A stretch of DNA of 64,000 nucleotides from JAAZKV01 sp041659525 (GTDB taxonomy: Archaea; Iainarchaeota; Iainarchaeia; Iainarchaeales; JAAZKV01): NCBI GenBank assembly GCA_041659525.1, contig JBAZYC010000001.1, positions 434,001-498,000 on the forward strand, read 5' to 3'. Both the position numbers and the translations under genes were made by a program. The notes below the pieces were generated by a model. It ran no database searches. It saw nothing but the letters and a program-made list of their open reading frames with translations, and was not told the origin of the DNA. Of the stretch, positions 1 to 8,544 are shown piece after piece (the stretch's first letter is position 1; every line of letters begins with the position of its first letter).

Positions 1-136
1 GTGCATCTATTTGACTAGCGTTTATTTTCGAATCATTTAACGCACGCAATTGTGCATCAAGTAGTAGCTCTCGCAAGCCTTGTTCCCAAATTTCGCCGAA
101 TTTGGTAATTCCAATTCCTAGTACTCCAACTTTCAT
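1..136 (-). CDS. Thiolase (acetyl-CoA acetyltransferase family), 5' part
   Basis: The N-terminal 45 codons of a minus-strand gene that runs off the left edge. It starts at the ATG whose complement is at 134-136 and reads MKVGVLGIGITKFGEIWEQG, then continues in a helix typical of archaeal thiolases of the SCP-x/PaaJ-like group. The family condenses two acetyl-CoA to acetoacetyl-CoA, the first step of the mevalonate pathway. It lies 110 bp downstream of HMG-CoA synthase on the same strand. In archaea these two genes are normally adjacent and are followed by a DUF35 OB-fold protein, which I would expect just outside the window. The catalytic residues are outside the window, so the assignment rests on the N-terminus and the context. 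Confidence 0.8.
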   Translation of the reverse strand, partial: MKVGVLGIGITKFGEIWEQGLRELLLDAQLRALNDSKINASQIDA

Positions 137-246
137 AATCATCAAACCCAATTTTTTAATTCAATTTTTCATAATTCAATTTTTTAATTTACTTTTAAAA
201 ATAATTTTTTATTTAATTTTTAAAAAATAAAATCTCAATTTATTTT

Positions 247-1284
247 TTAGTGCACCTCTTCCATGTGTTTCAAATAATGCGCGTAACTTAGGTATTGTTT
301 TCTTGCAATGTAATCTGATACTTTTCTTGCTTTGTTTTGTGCTTTAGTTATTCTATCAGTGCAAGTGTAAATGAATGAATCGCTTCCTGATCCTGATCCA
401 TAAGAAGTCATGAGTATTTTGTCTCCGGGTTTTGCAACATCAAGAACGCTAGCAAGTCCTAGCATTGAACTTCCTGAGTAAGTGTTACCAATTTTTGTTA
501 CTACTAATCCTTGTTCAATTTGTTCTTTAGTTACTCCAAATTGTTTTGCCACTCTTAAAGGAAATTTTCCATTCGGCATGTGGAATACTACATATTTGAA
601 GTCAGTTATTTTTGCTCCACTTTTTTCTAAAATATTTTTTGTTGCAGTTGCTACGTGTTTAAAGTAAGCTGGTTCTCCAGTGAATCTTCCTGCGTGTGAA
701 GGATAGGCTTGCATTGATCTTCTCCAAAAATCAGGAGTGTCACTTGTGTAAGACAAAGTATAATCTAAAGTTGCAACTGCTTCACTATTTTGACCAATAA
801 TAAAAGCTGCTCCGCCTGCTGCTGCACTGTATTCAAGTGCATTACCTGGTTCTGCTTGTGAAGTATCTGATCCAATACTTATTCCGTATTTAATCATCTT
901 TGAATCAACTAGTCCGGCATTTATTTGAATTGTTGCACTTCCAGCTTTGCATGCAAATTCTGTATCTACAGCCATGTAATTGTTTCCCATATCAAGTGCT
1001 TCTGCTACTATTGATGAACTCGGTTTTACTGCGTAGGGGTGTGATTCTGATCCAATGTAAATTGAGCCTATTTCTTTTCTATTAATTCCTGCTCTAAGTA
1101 ATGCGTCTCTTGCTGCGTGAACTGAAATAGTTACTGTGTCTTCATCTTTTCCTGGAACTGATTTTTCAGTTAAGCCGAGTCCCGCTTTGATTGCGTTAGC
1201 ATCAGCGTTTTGTACAGCAGCTATTTCTTCAGCTTTTATTCTGTACTTAGGAATATAACTTCCCCATCCAACTATTCCTGCCAT
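247..1284 (-). CDS. Hydroxymethylglutaryl-CoA synthase
   Basis: Condenses acetyl-CoA with acetoacetyl-CoA to HMG-CoA in the cytoplasmic mevalonate pathway that supplies archaeal lipids. The 345 residues match the usual archaeal length (about 348). The thiolase-fold catalytic triad is visible: Glu80 in IGSESHPYAV, the acylated Cys112 in DTEFACKAGSA and His235 in VVFHMPNGKFP. The C-terminal half has the second thiolase repeat with the GNTYSGSS loop. The start is the only Met before the conserved MAGIVGWGSYIP. The thiolase gene follows downstream on the same strand, so the two probably share one transcript and substrate channelling is plausible, as described for the archaeal thiolase-HMGS complex. 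Confidence 0.95.
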   Translation of the reverse strand: MAGIVGWGSYIPKYRIKAEEIAAVQNADANAIKAGLGLTEKSVPGKDEDTVTISVHAARDALLRAGINRKEIGSIYIGSESHPYAVKPSSSIVAEALDMGNNYMAVDTEFACKAGSATIQINAGLVDSKMIKYGISIGSDTSQAEPGNALEYSAAAGGAAFIIGQNSEAVATLDYTLSYTSDTPDFWRRSMQAYPSHAGRFTGEPAYFKHVATATKNILEKSGAKITDFKYVVFHMPNGKFPLRVAKQFGVTKEQIEQGLVVTKIGNTYSGSSMLGLASVLDVAKPGDKILMTSYGSGSGSDSFIYTCTDRITKAQNKARKVSDYIARKQYLSYAHYLKHMEEVH

Positions 1285-1409
1285 GATAAATCAACTTCAA
1301 TTTCTAATAAACTCATTAGGACTTACTTTCCTAATAAACATTCTTGCCCCCGTTGAACTTTAAAAACCTTTGTAAAAGACGAAATTAATTCCGACAATTG
1401 ACGACTTTT

Positions 1410-1787
1410 TTAAATGGGTACTAATTTGATGTCAAAAATGCTTTTAGCTTTTGAAACCGATTTGAATAACTCTTGAATAGTTTTTGCTGACCCCTTTAGC
1501 ATAAATATTTCTACACACTTGTCACGAACATGCTGATGAATGTGTGTTACAACAACTGAATCATATTTGTGAACCCTGCTTGTTATCCCTTCATCATGCT
1601 GGTGGGTAATAACTAAAATCGCACTCATATTTCCTTTGAGTTTTGAAATAGATTCATTTTCTTTAGAAAGTGCCCTAAGTGCAGCACGAATTGTTTCGCT
1701 TTTACCTGAAAATCCAAGGTTTTTGTAAAGAACTTCAAGTTCTGCATAAGAAGCATCATTCAAAGAAAAACTCAATATTTTCGCCAT
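1410..1787 (-). CDS. NikR-like metal-responsive ribbon-helix-helix regulator
   Basis: A 125-residue protein with the NikR layout: an N-terminal ribbon-helix-helix (residues 1-45, ILSFSLNDASYAELEVLYKN, then SGKSETIRAALRAL) and a C-terminal ACT-like metal-sensing domain (VITHQHDEGITSRVHKYDSVVVTHIHQHVRDKC). NikR binds Ni(II) with three His and one Cys. Here several His and the Cys are present, but the HIHQHVRDKC segment has one extra residue compared with the usual H-x-H-x5-C spacing, so the metal could differ (Zn, Ni, Co or Fe). It is transcribed divergently from a ZIP-family transporter across a 95-bp gap that contains a good inverted repeat. Inference: a repressor of its own gene and the transporter. 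Confidence 0.82.
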   Translation of the reverse strand: MAKILSFSLNDASYAELEVLYKNLGFSGKSETIRAALRALSKENESISKLKGNMSAILVITHQHDEGITSRVHKYDSVVVTHIHQHVRDKCVEIFMLKGSAKTIQELFKSVSKAKSIFDIKLVPI

Positions 1788-1826
1788 AAAAAAACCTTAT
1801 TAATAATTAACTCTAAACTATAAAAA

Positions 1827-1857
1827 GTTATTAACAATAAGGGTTAATATTAATAAC
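1827..1857. promoter_or_regulatory. Inverted repeat, probable operator of the NikR-like regulator
   Basis: GTTATTAA (1827-1834) and TTAATAAC (1850-1857) form a perfect 8-bp inverted repeat separated by 15 bp. It sits in the short gap between the divergent NikR-like and ZIP genes. The spacing resembles known NikR operators (two half-sites about 16 bp apart). The bases are AT-rich, so chance is not excluded. Confidence 0.55.
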
Positions 1858-1882
1858 TATTGACTATTAGTTTAGTGATTGA

Positions 1883-2620
1883 ATGTATTTTGAATTAATA
1901 CTTGCTTTAGTAATAATTTCAACAGTTTCTTTTGTAGGAGCATTATTTTTAACTTTTAAAGATAAAACTCTTGAAAAATATCTTGAAGCGATGGTTGCTT
2001 TCGCTGTAGGAGCGCTACTTGGAGATGCTTTTATCCACTTATTACCAGAACTTGGAGAAAAAGGAATTTCTCTTGAAATTTCTTTAACAATTTTACTTGG
2101 AATGGTTACTTTTTTTATTTTAGAAAAAGTAGTTCACTGGCACCACTGTCATCATTCAAATCACAATAAGACTTGTGAGTCTTTTGGGTACATGAGTTTA
2201 ATTGGAGATTTTCTTCACAACTTTATTGATGGATTAATTATGGGCGGAGCTTTTATGGCTTCACCAGTAATTGGTTTTTCTACCACTATTGCAATTTTCT
2301 TACACGAAATTCCTCAAGAGATTGGGGATTTTGGAATATTAATTAAAAGTGGATTTACTAAACAAAAAGCTTTATTGTTTAATTTTTTAGTTTCATTAAC
2401 TGCATTCCTTGGAGCTTTCGTTGCGGTGTTCTTTGGCAGTCTAGTTGAGGGCTCTACTCAATTTTTCATTGCTTTTGCTGCTGGAAGTTTTTTGTACATT
2501 GCAGCAACTGATTTACTCCCTCAATTAAACAAACACTTTTCTAAAAAACAAGCACTCATCCAAGTATTCTTTTTGTTACTAGGAATTTTGGTTATGGCAC
2601 TATTACTTATAGTTGGATAA
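1883..2620 (+). CDS. ZIP-family divalent metal transporter
   Basis: A 245-residue integral membrane protein with about eight hydrophobic segments, typical of the ZIP (ZRT/IRT-like) family that moves Zn(II) or Fe(II) into the cytoplasm. The transport-site helices are clear: SLIGDFLHNFIDGLIMGGAF (HNFIDG, helix IV) and IAIFLHEIPQEIGDFGIL (HEIPQE, helix V). A His-rich loop, VHWHHCHHSNHNK (about residues 88-100), lies before helix IV, where ZIPs carry their metal-binding loop. The divergent metal regulator upstream fits metal-controlled expression. The transported metal cannot be told from sequence. Confidence 0.93.
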   Translation: MYFELILALVIISTVSFVGALFLTFKDKTLEKYLEAMVAFAVGALLGDAFIHLLPELGEKGISLEISLTILLGMVTFFILEKVVHWHHCHHSNHNKTCESFGYMSLIGDFLHNFIDGLIMGGAFMASPVIGFSTTIAIFLHEIPQEIGDFGILIKSGFTKQKALLFNFLVSLTAFLGAFVAVFFGSLVEGSTQFFIAFAAGSFLYIAATDLLPQLNKHFSKKQALIQVFFLLLGILVMALLLIVG

Positions 2621-2702
2621 AATAAAAAAGAATAAATTAAAATAGAAAAAACTAATTAACAAAAAGAACTTATTAAAACAAAATAAAATAGAATAAAAAA
2701 AA

Positions 2703-2750
2703 GCTTAACTAAAAAAGTTAAAAGAAACCAAGTTAAGCAATTATTTTTTT
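2703..2750. terminator. Inverted repeat with T-run between convergent genes
   Basis: GCTTAACT (2703-2710) and AGTTAAGC (2731-2738) pair perfectly. The repeat is followed by a T-run and lies between the converging ends of the ZIP and HMG-CoA reductase genes. It could serve as a terminator for the ZIP transcript. Confidence 0.4.
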
Positions 2751-2757
2751 AAACTAT

Positions 2758-4041
2758 TTATTTATTGCTTCTTAGTTCTTTTATTATTTGTTCTGCTTTT
2801 AGTTGATTGATTTCTTTTGCTTCAATCATTTTTTGAGCAACTAAATCAATTTCTTTTTCATTTGCCCCTGATTGTGCTGCAAGTACTTTTGCGTGTAGCT
2901 TCATGTGCCCCGCTTGGATTCCTGTTGTAGCTAGTGCTCTTAGTGCGGCAAAGTTTTGAGCTAAGCCTACTGCTGCCCCCACTCTTGCAAGTTCTGTCGA
3001 AGTTTTTATCCCCAAAATTTTTAATGAAAGTTGCGCCATTGGGTTTGATTTCATTGTTCCCCCAATTGTTGCTAGCACTATTGGCATTTCTAATTCTCCA
3101 ACAAGGTCCCCTTTTTCATTTTTGTAATATTTTGTTAGTGATTGGTAAGAGTGATTATATGCAGCAAATGAATGTGCTCCTGCTTCTACCCCTCTAAAAT
3201 CATTTCCTGTTGCAATTGTTAGTGCGTCAAGCCCATTCATTATTCCTTTGTTGTGAGTTGCGGTTCTAAATGGAGTGGCTACTGCGAATTCGTAAGCATC
3301 AAGTATTCTTTCTATTATTTCTTCTCCTTTCATTTTTCCATCAGCACTTGATTCTAGAATTTCTTTTGTCCAAATGGTTTTTGCTCTTGATTTTCTGTGA
3401 ATTGCTAAATTAGAAATTATTCTTAGTCTTACCTCTCCGCCAGAGATTTGTTCTATTAGTGGAGAAATTTTTTCAGTCATTGTGTTAATTGCGTTTGCTC
3501 CCATTGCGTCTCTAACGTCTACTAATATTTGCAGCGCAATCATTTCGCCTCTAGAAGTTTTTAGTACTTCTCCATTAACATCTTTTGGGCCGCCCCCAAA
3601 TTTTACTAAAATAGGATCTATTTTTGTCATTTCTTCTAAAATTTCTTTTTTCTTTGATAAAATTTTTATAAGTGAATCTGTTGCGTTTGCACAATTCACT
3701 ACTTGGATTAATCCAATCATTATTGGTTCATCGCAACTAGTAGTAAATCCGCTTGAGAGTTTTGCTGCGTTACTTGCTGCCGCTACTACACTTGGTTCTT
3801 CAAGTGCAAATGGGATAATATATTTTTTATCATCAATTACAAAATTTGTTGCAAGTCCGTAAGGAAGAGGCATTGTCCCCACTACATTTTCAATCATTCT
3901 TTCTGCTACGTTAAATGGAAGAGGTCCTTCTTTCGCAAGCAGTTCTTTTTCTTGAGGAGTTAAATTGAATTCTTGTGCTACTATTTCTTGTCTTTCTTTA
4001 ATTGTTTTTTTATAAAATCCTTCGAACTTTTTTGAATCCAT
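2758..4041 (-). CDS. HMG-CoA reductase, class II (bacterial type)
   Basis: Reduces HMG-CoA to mevalonate, the committed step to isoprenoids. Its 427 residues match class II enzymes such as that of Pseudomonas mevalonii (about 428) in length and in motif order: MIENVVGTMPLPY (catalytic Glu), EEPSVVAAASNAAKL, DVRDAMGANAINTM, ATHNKGIMNGLD (catalytic Lys), GNDFRGVEAGAHS (catalytic Asp) and IQAGHMKLHAK (catalytic His). Most archaea use the class I form, so this is a bacterial-type replacement, also known in Archaeoglobus. Class II enzymes often prefer NADH. The upstream neighbour on the same strand is a GltD-like flavoprotein, 41 bp away, so they may be cotranscribed. Confidence 0.95.
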   Translation of the reverse strand: MDSKKFEGFYKKTIKERQEIVAQEFNLTPQEKELLAKEGPLPFNVAERMIENVVGTMPLPYGLATNFVIDDKKYIIPFALEEPSVVAAASNAAKLSSGFTTSCDEPIMIGLIQVVNCANATDSLIKILSKKKEILEEMTKIDPILVKFGGGPKDVNGEVLKTSRGEMIALQILVDVRDAMGANAINTMTEKISPLIEQISGGEVRLRIISNLAIHRKSRAKTIWTKEILESSADGKMKGEEIIERILDAYEFAVATPFRTATHNKGIMNGLDALTIATGNDFRGVEAGAHSFAAYNHSYQSLTKYYKNEKGDLVGELEMPIVLATIGGTMKSNPMAQLSLKILGIKTSTELARVGAAVGLAQNFAALRALATTGIQAGHMKLHAKVLAAQSGANEKEIDLVAQKMIEAKEINQLKAEQIIKELRSNK

Positions 4042-4082
4042 AATAAAACCTCGCTTAATCTAATCTTGATTGTAATTTATTT

Positions 4083-5432
4083 TTAAATATCCTTGTTTGA
4101 AGAATCTGCTTTGGGGAAGACTTTTTCAGGTTCATCAACATTCTTTATTCCCATTTCTTCATTAGCTATTTTTCCATCTAAATATTTTATTATTGCTTGT
4201 GCTGCTCTCCTTCCTGTATCCACTGCGTGTATTACTGTTTTTGGTCCGTGCACGCAGTCTCCTGCCGCAAAAATGTTGGGAAGTTTTGTTTGAAAGTTTT
4301 CGTTTACGTGAATGCATCCGTTTTTTTCTGTTCTTAGTGGAGCTTTTAGTGAATCTTCTTCGTGTTCTTGCCCTATTGCACAAATTACTTTTGTCGCTTC
4401 TATTTCATGATCAACGTGATTAGTGTAAACAATCTTCTCCGCTTTTTCGCTTCCTTTTACTTCTTTTACTTTTACTCCGAAAATAAATTCTACTCCTTCT
4501 TCTACTGCTTCGTCATAATCTTTGTAAGATACTCTTTGTCGTGCAGTTTTTTCGCTTTCTGAAGTTACACAAATTACTTTTTCTGCTCCAAGTCTTACTG
4601 CGCTTCTTGCAGCATCTATTCCTACGTAACCTGATCCTACTACAATTACTTTGTCTCCTTTTACTATCATTGGGAGATCGCTTTGGTTTAAGTTTATTAA
4701 AAACTTCATTGCGGACATTACCCCTTTTAGTCCTGATCCTGGTACATCAAGTAGTCTTGCTTTCCCTACTCCTGTTCCTACAAAAATTGCATCATATTTT
4801 TTTGATAAATTGTCTAGCCCTTCTTCATCTATTTTTGCATTTGGTTCAAAATCAATTCCTAATTCGTGTAGTCCTGCTAAATCTTTTCCAACTATTTCTT
4901 TTGGAAGTCTAAATTCAGGTACCCCGTATTTTATTACCCCCCCAAGAGCGTTTGTTCCTTCAAGGATGGTTACGTGCATTCCTATTTGTGATAAATAAGC
5001 AGCTACTGCTAGTCCGCTTGGGCCTGAACCTATTACCGCGATTTTTTTTCCAACAAGGTTTGTTCTTTTTGGGTAACTTGCGTTGTCTCCAATGAATCTT
5101 TCAATTCCCCCAATACAAACTGCTCCTTCTTTTGACTTATTTAAAATGCAAGATCCTTCACATTGTTTTTCGTGTTGGCAAATTCTTCCGCAAATGCTAG
5201 GAAAAAAGTTTTTTTCTCTAATTATCCCAACTGCTTTTACTATGTCTCCCTCTCTAAAGGCTTTGACGAAAGTAGGAATATTTACATGAGCTGGGCAGCC
5301 CTCTACGCACTTAGGATTTTGGCATTGAAGACATCTATTAGCTTCTCCTACTGCTTGTTCGGTTGTAAACCCAGTTTCGACTTCCTTAAAAGTAGTTTTT
5401 CGTTCTTCAATTGCAAGTAAAGGCACTTTCAT
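4083..5432 (-). CDS. GltD/SudA/NfnB-like NAD(P)-dependent FAD/Fe-S oxidoreductase
   Basis: A 449-residue protein with an N-terminal double [4Fe-4S] domain (CLQCQNPKCVEGCP near 35-48 and CGRICQHEKQCEGSC near 81-95). A two-dinucleotide-binding flavoprotein domain follows, with FAD site KKIAVIGSGPSGLAVAAYL, NAD(P) site KVIVVGSGYVGIDAAR and a C-terminal IFAAGDCVHGPKTVIHAV. This is the architecture of the glutamate synthase small subunit, archaeal homotetrameric glutamate synthase-like proteins, and the large subunit of NfnAB/sulfide dehydrogenase. No NfnA-type or GltB partner lies nearby, so the electron acceptor is unknown. A GGTGA element precedes the start. Location upstream of HMG-CoA reductase is suggestive of a redox link but proves nothing. 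Confidence 0.85.
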   Translation of the reverse strand: MKVPLLAIEERKTTFKEVETGFTTEQAVGEANRCLQCQNPKCVEGCPAHVNIPTFVKAFREGDIVKAVGIIREKNFFPSICGRICQHEKQCEGSCILNKSKEGAVCIGGIERFIGDNASYPKRTNLVGKKIAVIGSGPSGLAVAAYLSQIGMHVTILEGTNALGGVIKYGVPEFRLPKEIVGKDLAGLHELGIDFEPNAKIDEEGLDNLSKKYDAIFVGTGVGKARLLDVPGSGLKGVMSAMKFLINLNQSDLPMIVKGDKVIVVGSGYVGIDAARSAVRLGAEKVICVTSESEKTARQRVSYKDYDEAVEEGVEFIFGVKVKEVKGSEKAEKIVYTNHVDHEIEATKVICAIGQEHEEDSLKAPLRTEKNGCIHVNENFQTKLPNIFAAGDCVHGPKTVIHAVDTGRRAAQAIIKYLDGKIANEEMGIKNVDEPEKVFPKADSSNKDI

Positions 5433-5659
5433 TTCATTTTCACCAATAACCTTACTAATTTCTCCAAAAAAGGAGTATACCCACCAGGGCCAAACCTAAA
5501 ATAGAGTAAGAAACAAGTATAAAAACCTTTGGAAGAAACGAAGTCTAAAACGGCAATTGACGAAGTGGGGGTGGTTTTTCCACGAGGGAAAGAAAATTTT
5601 GAAAAAAATTAAATTTAATAGCCAAATTATCTATCTTTGTCAAACTTAAAGAAATTTCT

Positions 5660-6745
5660 TTATTGTTTTATCCATTCTTTTAGTTTTCCTAAAATAATTG
5701 GTTTTTCTTGGTGTAATTCATTTAGGTCTTTGCAACCAAGTAAGAAGGAAGTTATTTCCATCTCTCTTTTCAAATTCTTTAAATAATCGCTAACTCCTTT
5801 TGCCCCAGTTTTTTGTTGAACTTTAAGTATAGGCATTGCGCTTGCACATAAATCTGCTCCCAGTACAATTGATTTTACTGCATCAATTCCGTTTCTTATT
5901 CCACCCGAAGCAATTATTTTCTTTTGGGTTCCAATTAACGCACTTTTTGTTTCAATTAGTGAAACAGAGGTAGGTAATCCAAAATCTCTAAAAATTAATC
6001 CAAACCCTTTTTTGTCTCTCAAAGCATCTACTGCAGTCCAACTCGTTCCGCCTGCTCCTTGCACATCAAGTGCTCTTACATTTGTTTGTTTTAATGCCAT
6101 TGCTACTTCGTAACTTATCCCATGCCCTACTTCTTTTACGTAAACTGGAACACAGCATTTGTCTGAAAACTCTGCAATTTTTGAAATTAGTCCTGAGAAA
6201 TCAGCATCTCCTTCTGGCTGCACTGCTTCTTGTGCTGCATTAACATGAACTGCAATTGCATCTGCCCCAATTGCGACTAGCGCTTCGTTTATTTGCTCAG
6301 GAGAAAATTGTTTTAGTTGAGCACACCCAATGTTTCCTGCAAGGAAAATATCAGGAGCAACATCGCGAACATAGTAAGTATCCATTAAACTTGGTTGCCC
6401 AAGCATTGCTCTCATACTTCCAAGCCCCATTCCTACTCCCACTTCTTGACAAGCAGTAGCTATGTCTAAATTAATTTTTTTTGAAACTTGTGCTCCGCCT
6501 GTTATTGCGGAAACCATAAATGGAAATGAAAACTTTTTTCCAAGAAAATTTGTGCTCAAATCTATTTCTTTCATGTTTAGTTCGGGTAAGCATTTGTAAT
6601 TTAGTTCAACACATTCAAGGAGAGTGGTTTTTTCTTCAAAAGAAACATCTTTAGTAGTACACAACTTTATGTGATCACTTTTTCTTTTTTCAATTACTGA
6701 AACCATATCTAGATAATTAGAAGTACTATTTTTAAGCCAAAGCAT
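5660..6745 (-). CDS. fni: Isopentenyl-diphosphate delta-isomerase, type 2 (FMN)
   Basis: Interconverts IPP and DMAPP using reduced FMN. Family motifs are present: IEKRKSDHIKLC at the N-terminus, FPFMVSAITGGA, GMGLGSMRAML, AGNIGCAQL, AIAVHVNAAQEAVQPEGD, VYVKEVGHG, ALDVQGAGGTSW, and the FMN phosphate site IIASGGIRNG followed by GADLCASAMP. The ATG at 6745 is close to a TATA-like box on the minus strand (about 6780-6787), giving a near-leaderless mRNA. The conserved family N-terminus begins a little later, so an internal ATG at 6706 is an alternative start. With HMG-CoA synthase, reductase and prenyl synthase it completes much of the lipid precursor pathway in this stretch. Confidence 0.94.
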   Translation of the reverse strand: MLWLKNSTSNYLDMVSVIEKRKSDHIKLCTTKDVSFEEKTTLLECVELNYKCLPELNMKEIDLSTNFLGKKFSFPFMVSAITGGAQVSKKINLDIATACQEVGVGMGLGSMRAMLGQPSLMDTYYVRDVAPDIFLAGNIGCAQLKQFSPEQINEALVAIGADAIAVHVNAAQEAVQPEGDADFSGLISKIAEFSDKCCVPVYVKEVGHGISYEVAMALKQTNVRALDVQGAGGTSWTAVDALRDKKGFGLIFRDFGLPTSVSLIETKSALIGTQKKIIASGGIRNGIDAVKSIVLGADLCASAMPILKVQQKTGAKGVSDYLKNLKREMEITSFLLGCKDLNELHQEKPIILGKLKEWIKQ

Positions 6746-6809
6746 CAAAAAAACTTACCCGCCCCCCTTCTCCTAAAAGAATATAAACCACCCAAGCAGA
6801 AGGTTATTT

Positions 6810-7280
6810 ATGCCTAGATTTAGAAGAAGCGTAAATAGAGCTGTTGCAGAATTTGGCAAAGCAAAGAAAGCTAACACTACTCAATATGCTCCTGGAAGAT
6901 TTTCTCTTCTTGATAGAGAAGGAATGAATAGAGAGGTTAATGCTCAAGAAAAACTTCAAAAATTAATTAAACTAAGAAAATCCGCTCCGCTCGGAGTGGT
7001 AAGAAAACTGCTTTCACCAAAAGCTTATTCAAATCTTATCAAATTAAGAGAATATACAAAAAATAAAAACAGACCTGATTTGGTAAAAGTTAATCCTTTG
7101 CTCGAAGGGCACCGAATAGGCGACACGGTTGTTACTATTAGCAAACGGGGAAATCTTAGAAAAGGAAAAATACTTGGAGCTAGTTCAGAATTTATTCGAA
7201 TTCGTGGAAAAAAAGGGGAAGTTGTGTTAAGACTAAGACAACTTAGAAAAGTAAGCTCGTATAATCCTTTTAAAAAATAA
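6810..7280 (+). CDS. Small basic protein with a possible SH3-like C-terminus, unknown
   Basis: I do not recognise this 156-residue, strongly basic protein. The N-terminal half is helical and Arg/Lys-rich (PRFRRSVNRAVAEFGKAKKA). The C-terminal 55 residues alternate beta strands, GDTVVTISKRGNLRKGKIL then SSEFIRIRGKKGEVVLRLR, like a small SH3/KOW-type barrel. Such composition suggests RNA or ribosome binding, which is inference only. It has its own TATA-like box (ATATAAA at about 6781-6787) about 25 bp before the ATG, shared back-to-back with the isomerase promoter, so it is probably expressed from a leaderless mRNA. Confidence 0.8.
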   Translation: MPRFRRSVNRAVAEFGKAKKANTTQYAPGRFSLLDREGMNREVNAQEKLQKLIKLRKSAPLGVVRKLLSPKAYSNLIKLREYTKNKNRPDLVKVNPLLEGHRIGDTVVTISKRGNLRKGKILGASSEFIRIRGKKGEVVLRLRQLRKVSSYNPFKK

Positions 7281-7353
7281 AAAAAGAGCATCGTTTTTTA
7301 GAAAATTAATTTAAACAAAAAAACAAACCAAAATAGAAAAACACAATAAAAAA

Positions 7354-8439
7354 TTATATTTTTCTATCTACTAAGTGTTCTGCAAATTTCTTCAAAAGTA
7401 TTTTCGCGTTCGAGTTCTTCAAAACTTTATCCGCTTTTGCCCAGCCTTCAAGTACAAGTTTCTCTGCTTTTTTCTTAGCATAAGCGATTCCATCATATTT
7501 GTTAATAATATTTAGCGCTTCTTGAATTACTTTTTCATCAGTAGTATGTGAATCAAGTATTTCAGTTAATCTTTTTTTATCTTCAGGAGTAGCCTTCTCC
7601 ATTGTTCTAATAATAATTAAAGTTCTTTTTCCTTCGTGAATATCTCCACCAATACTTCCTTTTCGTTCTTTAAATTCAGTTTCTGTTAGTTCTAAAATAT
7701 CATCTTGGATTTGGAAACCTACTCCCACTATTTGCCCAAATTCTCCTAGCGCATCAAATTGCTTTTTTGATCCGTTTCCAATTATTACCCCTAATTGGCA
7801 AGCAAATCTTGTTAACACCCCAGTTTTACATAAGCACATATTCATGTATTGTGCTTCGCTTGGAGAATATCCTCCGTGGTGCCATTCTATGTCCCATGCT
7901 TGTCCGCTTGATACTCTAATCATTTCTGAAGTAAACAAATCATAGATTTGTGTTCTTTGTTTTTCAGTTAAATTAAATTCGTTATTTAGTATTTTTGCCA
8001 TTGGCCAAAAATACATTATTGCTCCGGTGTTAACTGCAGTATCTACCCCAAATATTTTGTGAGTACAAGGTTTTCCTCTTCTTGCAACTGAATCATCTTC
8101 TACATCATCACTCATTAGGGTTCCGTTGTGAATTAGTTCTACTACTGGGGCAACTTTTGCCGCATCTTTCCATTTTCCGCCAACTGCTTCTGCAGCAATA
8201 CAAGTCATTACGGGTCGAAACCTTTTTCCCCCTCTATCAAGCAAATCCCAAATAGGAGCATTAACCCCTTTTGTGTAAGCAACTAAATCTAATTCAAAAA
8301 CAGTTTTTCCTAAAGTATTTTCAATCCATTTTTTGGAAGCGTTTCGAGGGATATAATTTTCAATTTCTTTTTCAACTTCAGGAACTTTTAATTTAAGAAA
8401 TTCTTTTATCTCCATTTTTGTTTCTTTAGTTGAAATCAT
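7354..8439 (-). CDS. Polyprenyl (geranylgeranyl/farnesyl) diphosphate synthase
   Basis: Chain-elongating trans-prenyltransferase that adds IPP units to an allylic diphosphate, supplying the C20 chain for archaeal lipids. 361 residues. The first aspartate-rich motif is at LMSDDVEDDSVARRGKP and the second at GFQIQDDILELTE. The second ends in Glu rather than the usual Asp (DDILE for DDxxD), a tolerated change in some members. GKRFRP (substrate-binding Lys/Arg) and GKRTLIIIRT are also present. Product length cannot be fixed from sequence. An internal ATG at 8415 is a possible alternative start. A gap of about 105 bp separates it from the upstream DHH gene. Confidence 0.93.
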   Translation of the reverse strand: MISTKETKMEIKEFLKLKVPEVEKEIENYIPRNASKKWIENTLGKTVFELDLVAYTKGVNAPIWDLLDRGGKRFRPVMTCIAAEAVGGKWKDAAKVAPVVELIHNGTLMSDDVEDDSVARRGKPCTHKIFGVDTAVNTGAIMYFWPMAKILNNEFNLTEKQRTQIYDLFTSEMIRVSSGQAWDIEWHHGGYSPSEAQYMNMCLCKTGVLTRFACQLGVIIGNGSKKQFDALGEFGQIVGVGFQIQDDILELTETEFKERKGSIGGDIHEGKRTLIIIRTMEKATPEDKKRLTEILDSHTTDEKVIQEALNIINKYDGIAYAKKKAEKLVLEGWAKADKVLKNSNAKILLKKFAEHLVDRKI

Positions 8440-8544
8440 ACAAGTCGCCCCTTAACTCAGCTCAATTAATTATTAAATATTAGAAAGAACTTTATTAAAA
8501 AGCTTACTTCTAAGAAACTAATCTTCAAAGTTTCAAAGATTAGT

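Noticed and set aside
4162..4998. Several long plus-strand frames over the GltD-like gene
   Set aside because: Shadows of a gene with clear Fe-S and FAD motifs; they contain Leu/Phe runs created by complementing Lys/Glu codons.
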